Shown piece by piece: positions 17,045 through 26,710 of a stretch of DNA of 64,000 nt. The number at the start of each line of letters is the position of its first letter. The first letter of the stretch is position 1. The notes below the pieces were generated by a model. The model had not been told where the DNA came from. It saw only the letters and a program-made list of their open reading frames with translations, and made no database searches. This DNA is from Planctomycetota bacterium (lineage in GTDB: Bacteria > Planctomycetota > Planctomycetia > Pirellulales > Pirellulaceae): NCBI GenBank assembly GCA_963204915.1, contig CAUJHS010000096.1, positions 1 through 64,000 of the forward strand, given 5' to 3'. The position numbers and the translations under genes were made by a program.

Positions 17045-17992
17045 CTACTCATTCGCCAACGTCGGCACCGCGATCAGGTTGATGATTTCATCAACCACAC
17101 TTGCGGCGGTGACTTTACGTAACCGACTCTCGGGACGTACGACCAAGCGATGCGTCAAAGCAGGCCCTACGATCCTTTTGACGTCGTCAGGTTGGACGAA
17201 GTTTCTACCGCGAATTGCCGCCACAGCTTGCGACGCACGAAAAAGAGCGATTGAGGCGCGGGGGCTGGCGCCAAGACTCAAATCTTCGTGCCGGCGCGTC
17301 TGCTGAACGATCTCAAGAAGGTAACGACGCACTTTGTCGTCAACATGGACTTCCCGCACCGCTCGTTGGCACGCGAGTAGTTCCTCTGCCGAAACCACGG
17401 TCTGCAACTTATCGAGAGGATTTCCGTAATGTAACACTTCGAGCATCTTGAGTTCTTCCTCGGTGCTCGGATATCCCAAATTGAATCGGAGCAGGAAGCG
17501 GTCCAACTGCGCCTCGGGGAGTGGAAACGTACCTTCGTGGTCGACCGGGTTTTGCGTGGCGATTACCAAGAACGGCGGGGTTAGCGTATGCGTTACGCCA
17601 TCGACGGTCACCCGCCCTTCGGCCATCGCCTCAAGAAGTGCTGCCTGGGTGCGCGGCGTGGTGCGGTTAATTTCGTCGGCGAGTACGATCTGCGCAAAGA
17701 TGGGGCCAGGGCGAAATTCAAACTCCGCCGTCTTCTGATTGAAGATCGACGCTCCCGTTACATCGGTGGGTAGCAGATCGGGTGTGCACTGAATGCGTTT
17801 CAACGTACAACCCACGCTTCTCGCCAGCGCGCGGGCCAACATCGTCTTTGCTACGCCGGGAACGTCTTCCAGCAATACGTGGCCTTCGCAAAACCAAGCC
17901 GCGAGCGCGAGTACGATTTGTTGGCGTTTGCCGATAATCGCACGCTCGACGTTGGCAATGATCTTTTTGGCAGTACCGTTTACGTCCGTCAT
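17045..17992 (-). CDS. MoxR-family AAA+ ATPase
   Basis: This 315-residue AAA+ ATPase of the MoxR/RavA type has the family's variant Walker A (EDVPGVAKTMLA, about 37-48), Walker B ADEINR (near 100) with the TPRTQAALLEAM helix, sensor 1 ATQNP, and sensor 2 region near LGASPRASIALFRASQAV. It probably acts on the DUF58 protein encoded downstream in the same operon. Length and motif set are normal. It is transcribed divergently from the epimerase-like gene. Confidence 0.93.
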   Translation of the reverse strand: MTDVNGTAKKIIANVERAIIGKRQQIVLALAAWFCEGHVLLEDVPGVAKTMLARALARSVGCTLKRIQCTPDLLPTDVTGASIFNQKTAEFEFRPGPIFAQIVLADEINRTTPRTQAALLEAMAEGRVTVDGVTHTLTPPFLVIATQNPVDHEGTFPLPEAQLDRFLLRFNLGYPSTEEELKMLEVLHYGNPLDKLQTVVSAEELLACQRAVREVHVDDKVRRYLLEIVQQTRRHEDLSLGASPRASIALFRASQAVAAIRGRNFVQPDDVKRIVGPALTHRLVVRPESRLRKVTAASVVDEIINLIAVPTLANE

Positions 17993-18174
17993 AATTCATT
18001 TCGGAAAGGTGCATCGAGGTCGCGTTCTCATGCTAATCGCAACAGCGCCGGCCGGCCAGCGTCTGTGGAATGAAGGTTGAACCGCTTTTTTGCAGAATCA
18101 CCCACTTGGAGACGCGCTTGTGGTCTGGTGCAATAGAGGCCGCCTGTCAAAATTGCCCCCCGTGAGACTCTCGT
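17993..18174. other. Divergent promoter region of moxR operon and epimerase gene
   Basis: A 182-base spacer between divergently transcribed genes. I see no strong consensus promoter, hairpin or small gene in it. Confidence 0.4.
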
Positions 18175-19221
18175 ATGAATCCCACTCCTGTTTTTGGCGC
18201 TGGCCCGTGTTCCATCGACGAACTGGAGGACATGCTGAGCAATCCGCCCGAACGGCTTGTGAGCGCCTTGGGGACGATTCGTGGCGACATTATGATCCTT
18301 GGTGTGGCGGGGAAAATGGGCCCAACGCTCGCTCGTATGGCGCGACGTGCTAGTGACGCGGCGGGAGTTGCACGACGCGTCATCGGCGTATCACGGTTTT
18401 CAAATCACGAACATCGCACTCGGTTAGAGTCCTTCGGGGTAGAGACCATAGTCGCCGATCTGCTCGACGAGCAAACCGTCAGCCAATTGCCCGACGCCGA
18501 GAACGTGGTTTACATGGCGGGATATAAGTTCGGCGCTGCGGCGAACCCGTCCCTTACCTGGGCCATGAATTGTTACTTGCCGGCCCTGATCGCCAAGCGG
18601 TATCAAAACAGCCGAATCGCGGCGTTCTCGTCCGGAAACGTGTATGGCGCGGTTCCCCTCGACGGCGGAGGATCTCGCGAGACCGATCCGCCCAATCCGG
18701 TTGGAGAATACGCCATGTCCGTTCTAGGACGTGAGCGAATCTTCGAACACTTTAGCCAGACTCGCGGAACACCCATGACAATTTTGCGGCTAAACTACGC
18801 GGTGGAACTGCGTTACGGCGTCTTAATCGACTTAGCGCTGCAGGTTGCCCGAGGCGAACCGATTGATGTAACGATGGGCGCCGTCAATGTGATATGGCAA
18901 GGAGAGGCGAACGCGATGGCGCTGGAGTCGCTTGCCTATGCTACAACGCCTCCTTTTGTGATCAACATCGCTGGTCCCGAGGTGTTGAGAACACGCGCTC
19001 TGGGAGAATCTTTGGGACGATTGCTCGGTAAACGCGTTGAGTTTCACGGCTCCGAGGCTGGCGACGCGTTATTAAACAACGGTCAAAAGGCGTATCCTCT
19101 TCTTGGCTATCCCCACGTTACCGCAGATCAAATGCTGACTTGGACCGCAGACTGGGTACAACGCGGCGGCGCGACACTCCAGAAACCAACGCACTTTCAT
19201 GCTCGCGACGGCAAGTTTTAA
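18175..19221 (+). CDS. NAD-dependent epimerase/dehydratase family protein
   Basis: This 348-residue protein of the extended SDR superfamily has a Rossmann motif GVAGKMG at about 43-49, a VVYMAGYKFG strand-turn, and a serine segment AAFSSGNVYG near 145, as in UDP-sugar epimerases. The catalytic Tyr is in GEYAMSVLG near 181, but the Lys expected four residues later (YxxxK) is replaced by Val, so classical SDR catalysis is doubtful. The first 35 residues (cysteine- and Asp-rich) extend beyond the usual start; ATG 18175 fits a downstream frame without a better alternative. Substrate unknown. It precedes the ABC exporter genes by about 130 bases. Confidence 0.82.
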   Translation: MNPTPVFGAGPCSIDELEDMLSNPPERLVSALGTIRGDIMILGVAGKMGPTLARMARRASDAAGVARRVIGVSRFSNHEHRTRLESFGVETIVADLLDEQTVSQLPDAENVVYMAGYKFGAAANPSLTWAMNCYLPALIAKRYQNSRIAAFSSGNVYGAVPLDGGGSRETDPPNPVGEYAMSVLGRERIFEHFSQTRGTPMTILRLNYAVELRYGVLIDLALQVARGEPIDVTMGAVNVIWQGEANAMALESLAYATTPPFVINIAGPEVLRTRALGESLGRLLGKRVEFHGSEAGDALLNNGQKAYPLLGYPHVTADQMLTWTADWVQRGGATLQKPTHFHARDGKF

Positions 19222-19355
19222 TCGTATGAGGTGAAACTTTCCCCATCGGGACAAGGTATTCCCTTGAATATAACTTGCGGGACGGCACGAGAAATATTCC
19301 ATCGTACCAGCACAAACTGCGGAACCTTCTCCGTAGCAGTTAGATTGGATTAGGC

Positions 19356-20321
19356 ATGGCCGCGCCGACGATCGAAGTCGATTCCCTGACCAAACAATAT
19401 CGCGAAGGCTGGCTCCGAAAGCGCGGAGTTGACGCTTTACGAGGAATTTCCTTCACGGTCGCTCCAGGCGAGATTTTCGGATTGCTTGGTCCTAACGGAG
19501 CGGGGAAAACAACGTTTATCAAAATACTCTTGGGCATCGCGCGCAAGACGAGCGGCCAAGTGCAACTCCTAGGCCGGCCAGCTGGGGACCGACGGGGTCG
19601 TCGCCTCGTGGGATATCTCCCGGAACACCTGCGAATCCCATCGCACCATAATGCGTTAACCGCGTTGGAGTACTACGGCAAACTTAGTGGTTTGAGCGGT
19701 CATGAAATTCGCCACCGCGGCGGAAGATTGCTTGAGTTGGTGGGATTAGCAAGTCGCGCCAAGGACGGTGTGCGGAAATACTCGAAGGGCATGTTACAAC
19801 GCCTCGGCTTAGCGCAAGCGCTCCTCCACGATCCGCAATTACTGGTTCTCGACGAACCAACGGATGGTCTCGATCCGGTCGGACGATCCCAAGTGCGCGC
19901 GATACTCAAGCAACTTAAGGATGAAGGAAGGACGATTTTTCTCAATAGCCATCTCTTACTTGAGGTTGAGATGATTTGTGATCGCGTGGCAATACTCAAC
20001 CGGGGGCAGTTGAAGTATGTCGGACCCGTGCACACCGTCGCAAGCCGCACGAACGGAGTTGCCGATCTAGAGGTTCATTTAGAAGTTTACGGAAATGAAC
20101 CTCGCGCACGAGAAGCATTGAACGCCGTGTTGATTGAAGCATGGGAACCCTTGGGAGAGGAGCGGTTCCAGGCGCACCTGCGATTGCCGGACCAAACGGC
20201 CGTTGATGCATGCATTGACCGCCTGCGAGCCAATAACATCAGCATTCTGTCCATATCAAGGCGTCGCGTATCCTTGGAGGACGCATTCCTTCAGATGTTA
20301 GAACAAGAGGACGAGGCGTAG
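19356..20321 (+). CDS. ABC transporter ATP-binding protein
   Basis: This 321-residue ATPase of an ABC-2 type exporter contains Walker A GPNGAGKTT (about 47-55), signature-loop variant YSKGMLQRLG near 143 and Walker B LLVLDEPTDG near 163. The C-terminal 90 residues form the extra domain typical of drug, lipid or cell-envelope exporters. The permease follows after about 105 bases and should be its partner. Substrate cannot be deduced. Confidence 0.93.
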   Translation: MAAPTIEVDSLTKQYREGWLRKRGVDALRGISFTVAPGEIFGLLGPNGAGKTTFIKILLGIARKTSGQVQLLGRPAGDRRGRRLVGYLPEHLRIPSHHNALTALEYYGKLSGLSGHEIRHRGGRLLELVGLASRAKDGVRKYSKGMLQRLGLAQALLHDPQLLVLDEPTDGLDPVGRSQVRAILKQLKDEGRTIFLNSHLLLEVEMICDRVAILNRGQLKYVGPVHTVASRTNGVADLEVHLEVYGNEPRAREALNAVLIEAWEPLGEERFQAHLRLPDQTAVDACIDRLRANNISILSISRRRVSLEDAFLQMLEQEDEA

Positions 20322-20426
20322 CTCGCTGGGCCTGGACCGTTGGACGGCTTCCATGGTCTGTTCGACTCGGTAACGCGTCGCTCAGAACCACTTCCGCATT
20401 TTTCATTTCATTTGCGAACTTCTTGC

Positions 20427-22727
20427 ATGCGACCCTACCTGGCGATTGTCAAAGATTCCTTTCGTGAGGCTCTTGCCTCGCGCACTCTCTGGATCTTGAT
20501 GGTCCTGATTACGCTTACGCTACTCGCCCTTGCGCCGTTTTCCTACTACGAAGTGCTCACGGCGGGGCTTCATCGCGGAGATATCACAGACGCCGATGAC
20601 TTCATTCAACAGCTTCGTTCTTCCGCACAGGAAACCAGCGCCTCGCCCGCACGGCACATTTGGTCGCTCCTGGACGAGAAGACGCAAGAGAAACTGCAGA
20701 AACTAGAACGTCCTCGGCGCGATGCAGAGCCACCCGAGCGATTCGCCTATCAACAAACGATTCGCGAGTTACAAGACCAACTCGATTCGCTTATGCGACG
20801 GGAAGACTTTTTCCATGCGGAATCATGGCAGGGTGTAAATTTTCGCGCGGAAGCAAGACGACTGACCACGACGGAGCCAAGCAAGCTCAGTCGGGAAGAG
20901 ATTGGCCGACGCAATCGCCTGGCGCTGGAGGCGGCGTTTCCTGAGTTAATTCGAATCAGCCGTCCCAAGTCGACGCAGTTCACCTACCTGGGTTGGAATG
21001 TGTCTTGGCCGCTTCCCTTTGGCGCGACGCAGATGCAGGAGCAACTTTTCCCTTGGATTCTCTTCGTGCTTGACTGGGTGGTGGGGCCGGTGGGAATTTT
21101 CGTAGCGGTCCTGGTGACGGCTTCGATGATTCCGCAAATGTTCGACGCCGGTTCACTCAGTTTGATGCTCAGTAAGCCTATATCTCGTTCGCTTTTGTAT
21201 ATTTCCAAATTTCTTGGAGGTTGCGCATTTATCGTCATTGCGGCAACCGTTTTGTTTGGAGGTTTATGGTTGATACTCGGAGTTCGGCTGGGCATCTGGA
21301 ACCACAAGATGTTGCTGTATATTCCGATCTACCTGTTCCTGTTCTCCATTTATTACGTTGTCTCTGCGTTCTCCGGATTGGTATGGAGAAGCACCGTGAT
21401 TGCCGTTGCGGTGAGTATCGCGTTTTGGGCCGCATGTTATGGCGTTGGCTCGGCCGAGTGGGCAATGCGATCTTTTTTGCTGGAGCCTCAACGCATCACG
21501 TACCTAGTCGCCACGAACGACAGCATCTTAACGCTGGATGAGTTTCGCGTGCCTCACGTGTGGGACCAAGAATCGAGAACTTGGCAAGAGGTTTTTCTCA
21601 CCGAGCAACAGCAGCGTATCCGCAACCAATTCCCCGTACCGCTGCCAGAGTTCGTAGGCAAAGCGTACGATTCAAGCCAAGATCGATTTTTGGGCATCCA
21701 ACGTGATTTCGGCGGCGGTCGTAAGCTGTGGGTCGGTCAAGGAAGCGACGGATGGCGGCGACTCGGAGGCGTCGATGCGCCCTCCGATGTCATGGGAGTG
21801 TTTCAGGAACCGTCGGGCGGAACAGTCATTGTCAACCAATCCGGAGTGCAGCGAGTCGTAGGCGATCCTGCCGCGCCGAAGAAGCCGGCCCGCTTGTTCG
21901 GCTTGGAGAAACTGTTGCCGCAAACGCAACTCTTTGAGGATGTGTCGGACAATCTCCCTTCGTTTGCCGAACCTCGTGCCGCATCGATCGATGCCCGTAG
22001 CGGACTGTTGGCGGTTTATAGTCGCGGCGAGGTTTATATGCTCGCGTTAAACGAAAATGATCGCTACGGCATCCAGCGCCAAACACGGCTACAAAAGGAC
22101 GAAGACGAACCGGCCCTTGTTGCAGTAGGGGCTAATGATCTGTTCGTCGCATTTAAGAATGGCGATGTCTTCGAGATGGACGTGGATACACTCAAGGTGC
22201 GGCGTGTCAACCGCCTTGAGCAATCATCGCCGCCAAGATTTGCCCATGCATCGCCTAACGGTCGATTTGTCGCCTTTGTCTTTCACAATGGCGCGTTGTG
22301 GCTCTGGGACGGAGACTTGAACAAGTTCACCAAGCCTCGCATCGCGGGCCAAGGAAGTATTTCGGCGATTTCCTTTCCCTCGGACGACGAAGTTCTCGTC
22401 GCGGATCGCGGTACAAGAGTACGTCGTTATCAGCTGGGTTCATGGGATCTTCAACAACAATATGCGCCGGAAATGGAACTGCTTGAAATGGTGTACCGTT
22501 ACGCAGTACTGCCGCTTTACACCGTTTTCCCAAAGCCGAGCGAGTTGTATCGAACCAGTCAGTTTCTGATCACCGGAAAGGAGACACAACCCTTGGAGAA
22601 TGACGAGGACGACCTTTCTCAGCCTCAAGCAAAACTGTACCCTTGGCGCCCCGTGTGGAGCAGCGCGGTATTCGTTTTGTTGATGCTCGTCGTCGGTTGC
22701 ATTTACTTTGAGCGTCAAGAGTTCTAA
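20427..22727 (+). CDS. ABC-2 type permease with large beta-propeller-like insert
   Basis: This 766-residue membrane partner of the preceding ATPase starts at ATG 20427, just before the first helix (RTLWILMVLITLTLLALAPF); the longer frame from 20340 adds a leader of no membrane character. Hydrophobic helices occur near 20-45, 215-245, 265-300 and 310-350. Residues about 370-735 are soluble and repeat-like, with blades such as MGVFQEPSGGTVIVNQSG, VYMLALNEND and GALWLWDGDLNKFT, which I read as WD/PQQ-type propeller repeats. The final helix (about 745-762, SSAVFVLLMLVVGCIYF) anchors the C-terminus. This is much larger than normal ABC-2 permeases. Confidence 0.85.
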   Translation: MRPYLAIVKDSFREALASRTLWILMVLITLTLLALAPFSYYEVLTAGLHRGDITDADDFIQQLRSSAQETSASPARHIWSLLDEKTQEKLQKLERPRRDAEPPERFAYQQTIRELQDQLDSLMRREDFFHAESWQGVNFRAEARRLTTTEPSKLSREEIGRRNRLALEAAFPELIRISRPKSTQFTYLGWNVSWPLPFGATQMQEQLFPWILFVLDWVVGPVGIFVAVLVTASMIPQMFDAGSLSLMLSKPISRSLLYISKFLGGCAFIVIAATVLFGGLWLILGVRLGIWNHKMLLYIPIYLFLFSIYYVVSAFSGLVWRSTVIAVAVSIAFWAACYGVGSAEWAMRSFLLEPQRITYLVATNDSILTLDEFRVPHVWDQESRTWQEVFLTEQQQRIRNQFPVPLPEFVGKAYDSSQDRFLGIQRDFGGGRKLWVGQGSDGWRRLGGVDAPSDVMGVFQEPSGGTVIVNQSGVQRVVGDPAAPKKPARLFGLEKLLPQTQLFEDVSDNLPSFAEPRAASIDARSGLLAVYSRGEVYMLALNENDRYGIQRQTRLQKDEDEPALVAVGANDLFVAFKNGDVFEMDVDTLKVRRVNRLEQSSPPRFAHASPNGRFVAFVFHNGALWLWDGDLNKFTKPRIAGQGSISAISFPSDDEVLVADRGTRVRRYQLGSWDLQQQYAPEMELLEMVYRYAVLPLYTVFPKPSELYRTSQFLITGKETQPLENDEDDLSQPQAKLYPWRPVWSSAVFVLLMLVVGCIYFERQEF

Positions 22728-22857
22728 AACGGCGTCCGCGGGTAAAGCGTCAGAGCGGGTGGGTTCTTTCCGCCGATTGCCAAGCCAAAAACTTAGGGGC
22801 ATAATCTGCTTTCATTCAAACCCCCAGAATCTATAGCCCCCCCGAGGAGTTGCGCTT

Positions 22858-23706
22858 ATGAAATTTGGCATGAACTTGCTGTTGTGGACGGGTGAACTAA
22901 ACGACGGACTGACGCCGGTCCTCACCTCCCTGAAGAGCATGGGTTATGACGGCGTCGAGCTACCGCTCTTCAATCTTGATCTCGATTACGCGGCCTGGGG
23001 ACGCAAGCTCGACGACCTTGGTCTCGCGCGCACGGCCGTCACCGTGCGCGGCGAAGCCGATAACCCCATTAGTCCCGATCCGGCGGCGCGGGCCAAAGGC
23101 GTGGAAGCAACCAAGCGCACGCTCGACTGTTGTCACGCCGCGGGCTGCACCACGCTCGTGGGGCCGTATCACTCGGCGCTAGGATTCTTCACCGGCAAAG
23201 GACCCACGGCGGATGAATGGAAATGGGGCGTTGAAAGCATGCGGCAAGTAGCCGAACACGCCGGGCAGGCTGGAGTGATGCTCGGAATCGAAGCGCTCAA
23301 CCGGTTCGAATGCTATTTGTTGAATTCCCACGCCGACTCAGCTCGATTCGCTCGGGAAGTCAATCACCCTAATTGCCGTGTCATGTACGACACCTTCCAC
23401 GCCAATATCGAAGAAAAGAACGTCGCTGGGGCGATTCGCGATTGCGCAGACGTCTTGGTTCACGTTCATATTTCGGAGAACGACCGCAGCACCCCCGGCC
23501 AGGGGAACATTCGGTGGGCCGAAAACTTCGATGCGTTGCGTGAGGTCAATTACGACGGCTGGCTGATGATCGAAGCGTTTGGCCTGGCGCTTCCCGAGTT
23601 GGCCGCCGCAACGAAGATTTGGCGCCGCATGTTTCAAAGCGAAGAACAACTCGCCCGCGACGGCCTGAAGTTCATGAAAGAGCAAGTCGCCAAACGCTGG
23701 AAGTAA
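22858..23706 (+). CDS. Sugar phosphate isomerase/epimerase-like TIM-barrel protein
   Basis: This 282-residue protein of the AP-endonuclease-2-like TIM-barrel family includes tagatose/allulose 3-epimerases. The start MKFGMNLLLWTG and GYDGVELPL are typical of that group. Metal-binding residues appear in order: Glu in GIEALNRFE near 144, Asp in MYDTFHAN near 178, His in VHVHISEND near 205 and Glu in IEAFG near 240. GAGGAG upstream of ATG 22858 is a good ribosome binding site. It stands alone between the ABC genes and the helicase; substrate unknown, with a 3-epimerase activity the most likely guess. Confidence 0.87.
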   Translation: MKFGMNLLLWTGELNDGLTPVLTSLKSMGYDGVELPLFNLDLDYAAWGRKLDDLGLARTAVTVRGEADNPISPDPAARAKGVEATKRTLDCCHAAGCTTLVGPYHSALGFFTGKGPTADEWKWGVESMRQVAEHAGQAGVMLGIEALNRFECYLLNSHADSARFAREVNHPNCRVMYDTFHANIEEKNVAGAIRDCADVLVHVHISENDRSTPGQGNIRWAENFDALREVNYDGWLMIEAFGLALPELAAATKIWRRMFQSEEQLARDGLKFMKEQVAKRWK

Positions 23707-23770
23707 ACGGCTTACACGCCGGGTTTTCACTTCTCAGTAGTCGTCGAATGAGGGTCCTTCTTTGCCGCCG

Positions 23771-25906
23771 ATGTCATTGCTTCGTCTTGATAACCTTCCG
23801 CCGCGCACCACGAAGGGAACCATCGTGCGGCTGCTGACGCAAGTAGCAGAGTTGGAAAAAGACCAGGTCGGCGCGATTGAACTGAAGGGACGTTTTGCGA
23901 CGGTCGAAGTGCCCGCGCGGCGACTGTCGCGCGTGGTCGCCGCTTTGGACGGCGTCTTGCTCGATAACCGGCATGTGCGCGCCTCGGCGGAAGGCGGATT
24001 GCCCGGCGCCCGCAGCGACGATCACTTCGCGCGTATGATCCGCTTGCTCGAAATGGAGGCCGATGAAGAAGCGCGCCAGGCGTTGGAGCGCATTCGACGC
24101 CTGGCGCCCGATGAAGCCGAAAAGGCCGGCGAATCGCTGATCGATTTGACGGTGCGCGACGAAAACGTGGGCCTGGGCGGCCGAGTGTTGGTTCGGTTGG
24201 GCAAGCGCAATGATCGCCCCTTACCGTGGACGCGCCTCGGCGTTGGTTCGCCCGTGCTGTTGTCCGAAGCGCGAAGTTCAGGCGCCGGTTGGCGCGGCGT
24301 CATCAGCGAGCGCACGGAAACAACCGTCGAAGTTGCGCTCGAGCAATCGCCCGACACGGACGACGAACGTCCCTTGTTCCGCATTGACCTTTCCAGTGAC
24401 GAAGTGGCGCGTCGCCGCCAACGTCAGGCGATGGAGCGCGCCCATGTCGCCTCAGGCGATAGTTTGGCGCATCTCCGCGAAATCCTGCTGGGCAACAAGC
24501 CGCCTCAGTTCCTTGCGTCGGAAGTCGCCAGCTTCCAGCCATTCGATCCCGCGCTTAATGCGTCGCAGATTACCGCAGTCGGCCATGCCCTAGCCGCGCG
24601 CGATCTCGCGGTAATTCACGGTCCCCCAGGAACGGGAAAAACCACTGCGGTCGTCGAACTGATCCGGCAAGCCGTCTTCCGCGGCGAGCGCGTCTTAGCG
24701 TGCGCTCCCAGTAACCTGGGTGTCGACAATGTCTTCGAACGCCTACTTGCCACAGGAGTTCGCGCCGTCCGGCTAGGGCACCCTGCACGGGTGCTACCGG
24801 CGCTGCGGCAAAACACGTTGGATCTCATGGTTGAAGCGCACCCGGATATTCGCTTGGCGCGGCGTCTGGCGCGAGAAGCTTCCGCGTTGCGCAACAAGGC
24901 CGACAAATACACTCGGGCGAAACCGCCGCCTGGCGCCAAACGCGAAATGCGCGCCGAAGCGCGCGCCCTGATGGACGATGCGCGACGTGTCGAGGCGCAA
25001 GTGGTCGCCCACGTACTCGATTCCGCTTCGGTCTTATGCGCTACCACCACCGGTTTGGATAGCGAAGTGCTTGGCCAGCGCATGTTCGACCTGGCCGTGA
25101 TCGACGAAGCCTGCCAATCTACCGAACCAGGTTGCTGGATTCCCCTTCTCCGCTCCCACCGAGTTGTCTTGGCTGGCGATCATTTCCAGTTGCCGCCGAC
25201 GGTTGTTTCAGCGCAGGCGCAAAAGGAGGGGTTTGACGTCAGCTTGCAAGAACGCGTGGTGGCGCTGTATGGCGCTGGCATTACGCGCCGTCTTGAAGTG
25301 CAATACCGCATGAATCAGGCGATCATGCAGTTCTCATCGCAGGAGTTTTACGAAGAAAGTCTGGTCGCCGATGAGTCGGTTCGAAACCACGTACTGACCG
25401 ATCTCGCTGAGATCACGCCAAGCGAGATTACATCGCAGCCGGTTCATTTTTTCGACACTGCCGGCGCCGGCTGGGAAGAAGAACTCGAGCCCGATGGCGA
25501 AAGCCGGCGTAACCGCGGGGAAGCCGAGTTCGTTGCGCGGCGCGTCGAAGATTTACTGGAAGCGGGGCTGGCAGCTCGAGCGATTGCCGTGATTACGCCC
25601 TATGCGGCCCAAGTTCGATTATTGCGTAGCATTCTGACCGTTGAGGGATTAGAGATCGACAGCGTTGACGGATTTCAAGGTCGAGAAAAAGAGGCGGTAA
25701 TCATCTCCTTGGTGCGCTCGAATCCGCGAGGGGAAATCGGCTTTTTGGCCGATGTACGCCGGATGAATGTCGCATTGACTCGGGCGCGTCGCAAACTGAT
25801 GGTCGTCGGCGACAGCGCGACGCTGGGCAGCGACGACTTCTATGTGCGACTTTTAGAATATTTCGAAACGCTGGGCGCTTATCACACAATCTGGGAATAT
25901 CCTTGA
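23771..25906 (+). CDS. UPF1-like SF1 helicase with DbpA-type RNA-binding N-terminus
   Basis: This 711-residue protein is read from ATG 23771 (a TTG three codons earlier is less likely). Residues about 1-75 (LRLDNLPPRT, VGAIELKGRFATVEVP, LDGVLLDNRHVRAS) match the DbpA-type RRM-like fold. Then comes an IGHMBP2/UPF1-type core: Walker A GPPGTGKTT near 288, ACAPSNLGVDN, Walker B VIDEACQ near 443, and motifs V-VI VDGFQGREK and NVALTRAR. It probably unwinds RNA or RNA/DNA duplexes. It is the last gene before a bidirectional terminator. Confidence 0.88.
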   Translation: MSLLRLDNLPPRTTKGTIVRLLTQVAELEKDQVGAIELKGRFATVEVPARRLSRVVAALDGVLLDNRHVRASAEGGLPGARSDDHFARMIRLLEMEADEEARQALERIRRLAPDEAEKAGESLIDLTVRDENVGLGGRVLVRLGKRNDRPLPWTRLGVGSPVLLSEARSSGAGWRGVISERTETTVEVALEQSPDTDDERPLFRIDLSSDEVARRRQRQAMERAHVASGDSLAHLREILLGNKPPQFLASEVASFQPFDPALNASQITAVGHALAARDLAVIHGPPGTGKTTAVVELIRQAVFRGERVLACAPSNLGVDNVFERLLATGVRAVRLGHPARVLPALRQNTLDLMVEAHPDIRLARRLAREASALRNKADKYTRAKPPPGAKREMRAEARALMDDARRVEAQVVAHVLDSASVLCATTTGLDSEVLGQRMFDLAVIDEACQSTEPGCWIPLLRSHRVVLAGDHFQLPPTVVSAQAQKEGFDVSLQERVVALYGAGITRRLEVQYRMNQAIMQFSSQEFYEESLVADESVRNHVLTDLAEITPSEITSQPVHFFDTAGAGWEEELEPDGESRRNRGEAEFVARRVEDLLEAGLAARAIAVITPYAAQVRLLRSILTVEGLEIDSVDGFQGREKEAVIISLVRSNPRGEIGFLADVRRMNVALTRARRKLMVVGDSATLGSDDFYVRLLEYFETLGAYHTIWEYP

Positions 25907-25958
25907 CCGGTAGTCGTTGGGCTACGGTCGCGGTTCGATCGGCGTCCTCAAGAAAGCA

Positions 25959-25996
25959 AGACAGCCAACCCGCGCGAGAGCGCGAATTGGCTGTCT
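25959..25996. terminator. Bidirectional terminator between helicase and lipoprotein genes
   Basis: AGACAGCCAA (25959-25968) and TTGGCTGTCT (25987-25996) form a 10-base stem around an 18-base loop that itself contains a small CGCGC hairpin. It separates two converging genes. Confidence 0.65.
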
Positions 25997-26059
25997 AGGG
26001 TAGAAACATCGATCGCCCGCCCATGCACACATGAGCGGCCTGACCGTTAAGCCGCCGCC

Positions 26060-26710
26060 TTACTCTTGCGGTTCGGGCATAGGTTCACCACCCTCGGGAT
26101 TCACAGGGTCGGCAGAAGCCGCGTTGGGATCCTCGATGGTCGCGTTGGGGTCTGTGGCGTCATCACTCGGCAGCGCTGCATCCGCGTCGTTAGCACTTGG
26201 TTCTACCGGAACAGCGGCTGGCGGAGCCGCAGGCGCGGCAGGATCGATCGTCGTATTATCGTCGCTTTCGGTAACTTCGATCGTCAGCTGGCCCGTCGCG
26301 GCGGGGCCGCTTCCGCCTTGTCCGGACACATCAATAATCTTTTCACCCGGCGCGACCGTCGGCGCCACCTGGATGGTCAGTTCGACTTCGTCATCTGTCG
26401 AGCGAACCGTCGCTTCACTCGGCTCGACTGTAATTCCGTCCGGCGGCATGAACGAAATCGTCACATCTTCGGAAAAGTTGTCGCCGCGGTCGACACTCAC
26501 GGAAACGACTTCCGACATGCCTTGCTCAATGTTGGTGGCGCCCGTGGGCAAACCCAGCGTGAACGTCGCGTCTTCGTTTACAGGTTCGCCATCGGTCGTC
26601 GTGGCGGCGGCGCCGGGCCCACCCGGCGTGCTTTCTTCCGAGCAGCCCGTGATCAGGCCGAGCGAGAGCAGTCCCGTGGTCATCCATCCCAACCAGAATC
26701 GCTTTGTCAT
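26060..26710 (-). CDS. Secreted lipoprotein with Ig-like domain and acidic tail
   Basis: This 216-residue lipoprotein starts at the ATG opposite 26710, with an upstream GAGGAG as the deciding ribosome binding site; a longer frame to 27211 is spurious. The signal peptide (MTKRFWLGWMTTG, then LLSLGLITGC) ends with a lipobox LITGC. Residues about 45-135 form a beta-sandwich-like segment (EQGMSEVVSVSVDRG, FSEDVTISFMPPDG, VELTIQVAPTVAPG) resembling planctomycete Ig-like or FG-GAP-adjacent domains. The C-terminal 70 residues are Pro/Asp/Glu-rich low complexity. Role unknown, probably cell-surface. Confidence 0.78.
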   Translation of the reverse strand: MTKRFWLGWMTTGLLSLGLITGCSEESTPGGPGAAATTTDGEPVNEDATFTLGLPTGATNIEQGMSEVVSVSVDRGDNFSEDVTISFMPPDGITVEPSEATVRSTDDEVELTIQVAPTVAPGEKIIDVSGQGGSGPAATGQLTIEVTESDDNTTIDPAAPAAPPAAVPVEPSANDADAALPSDDATDPNATIEDPNAASADPVNPEGGEPMPEPQE

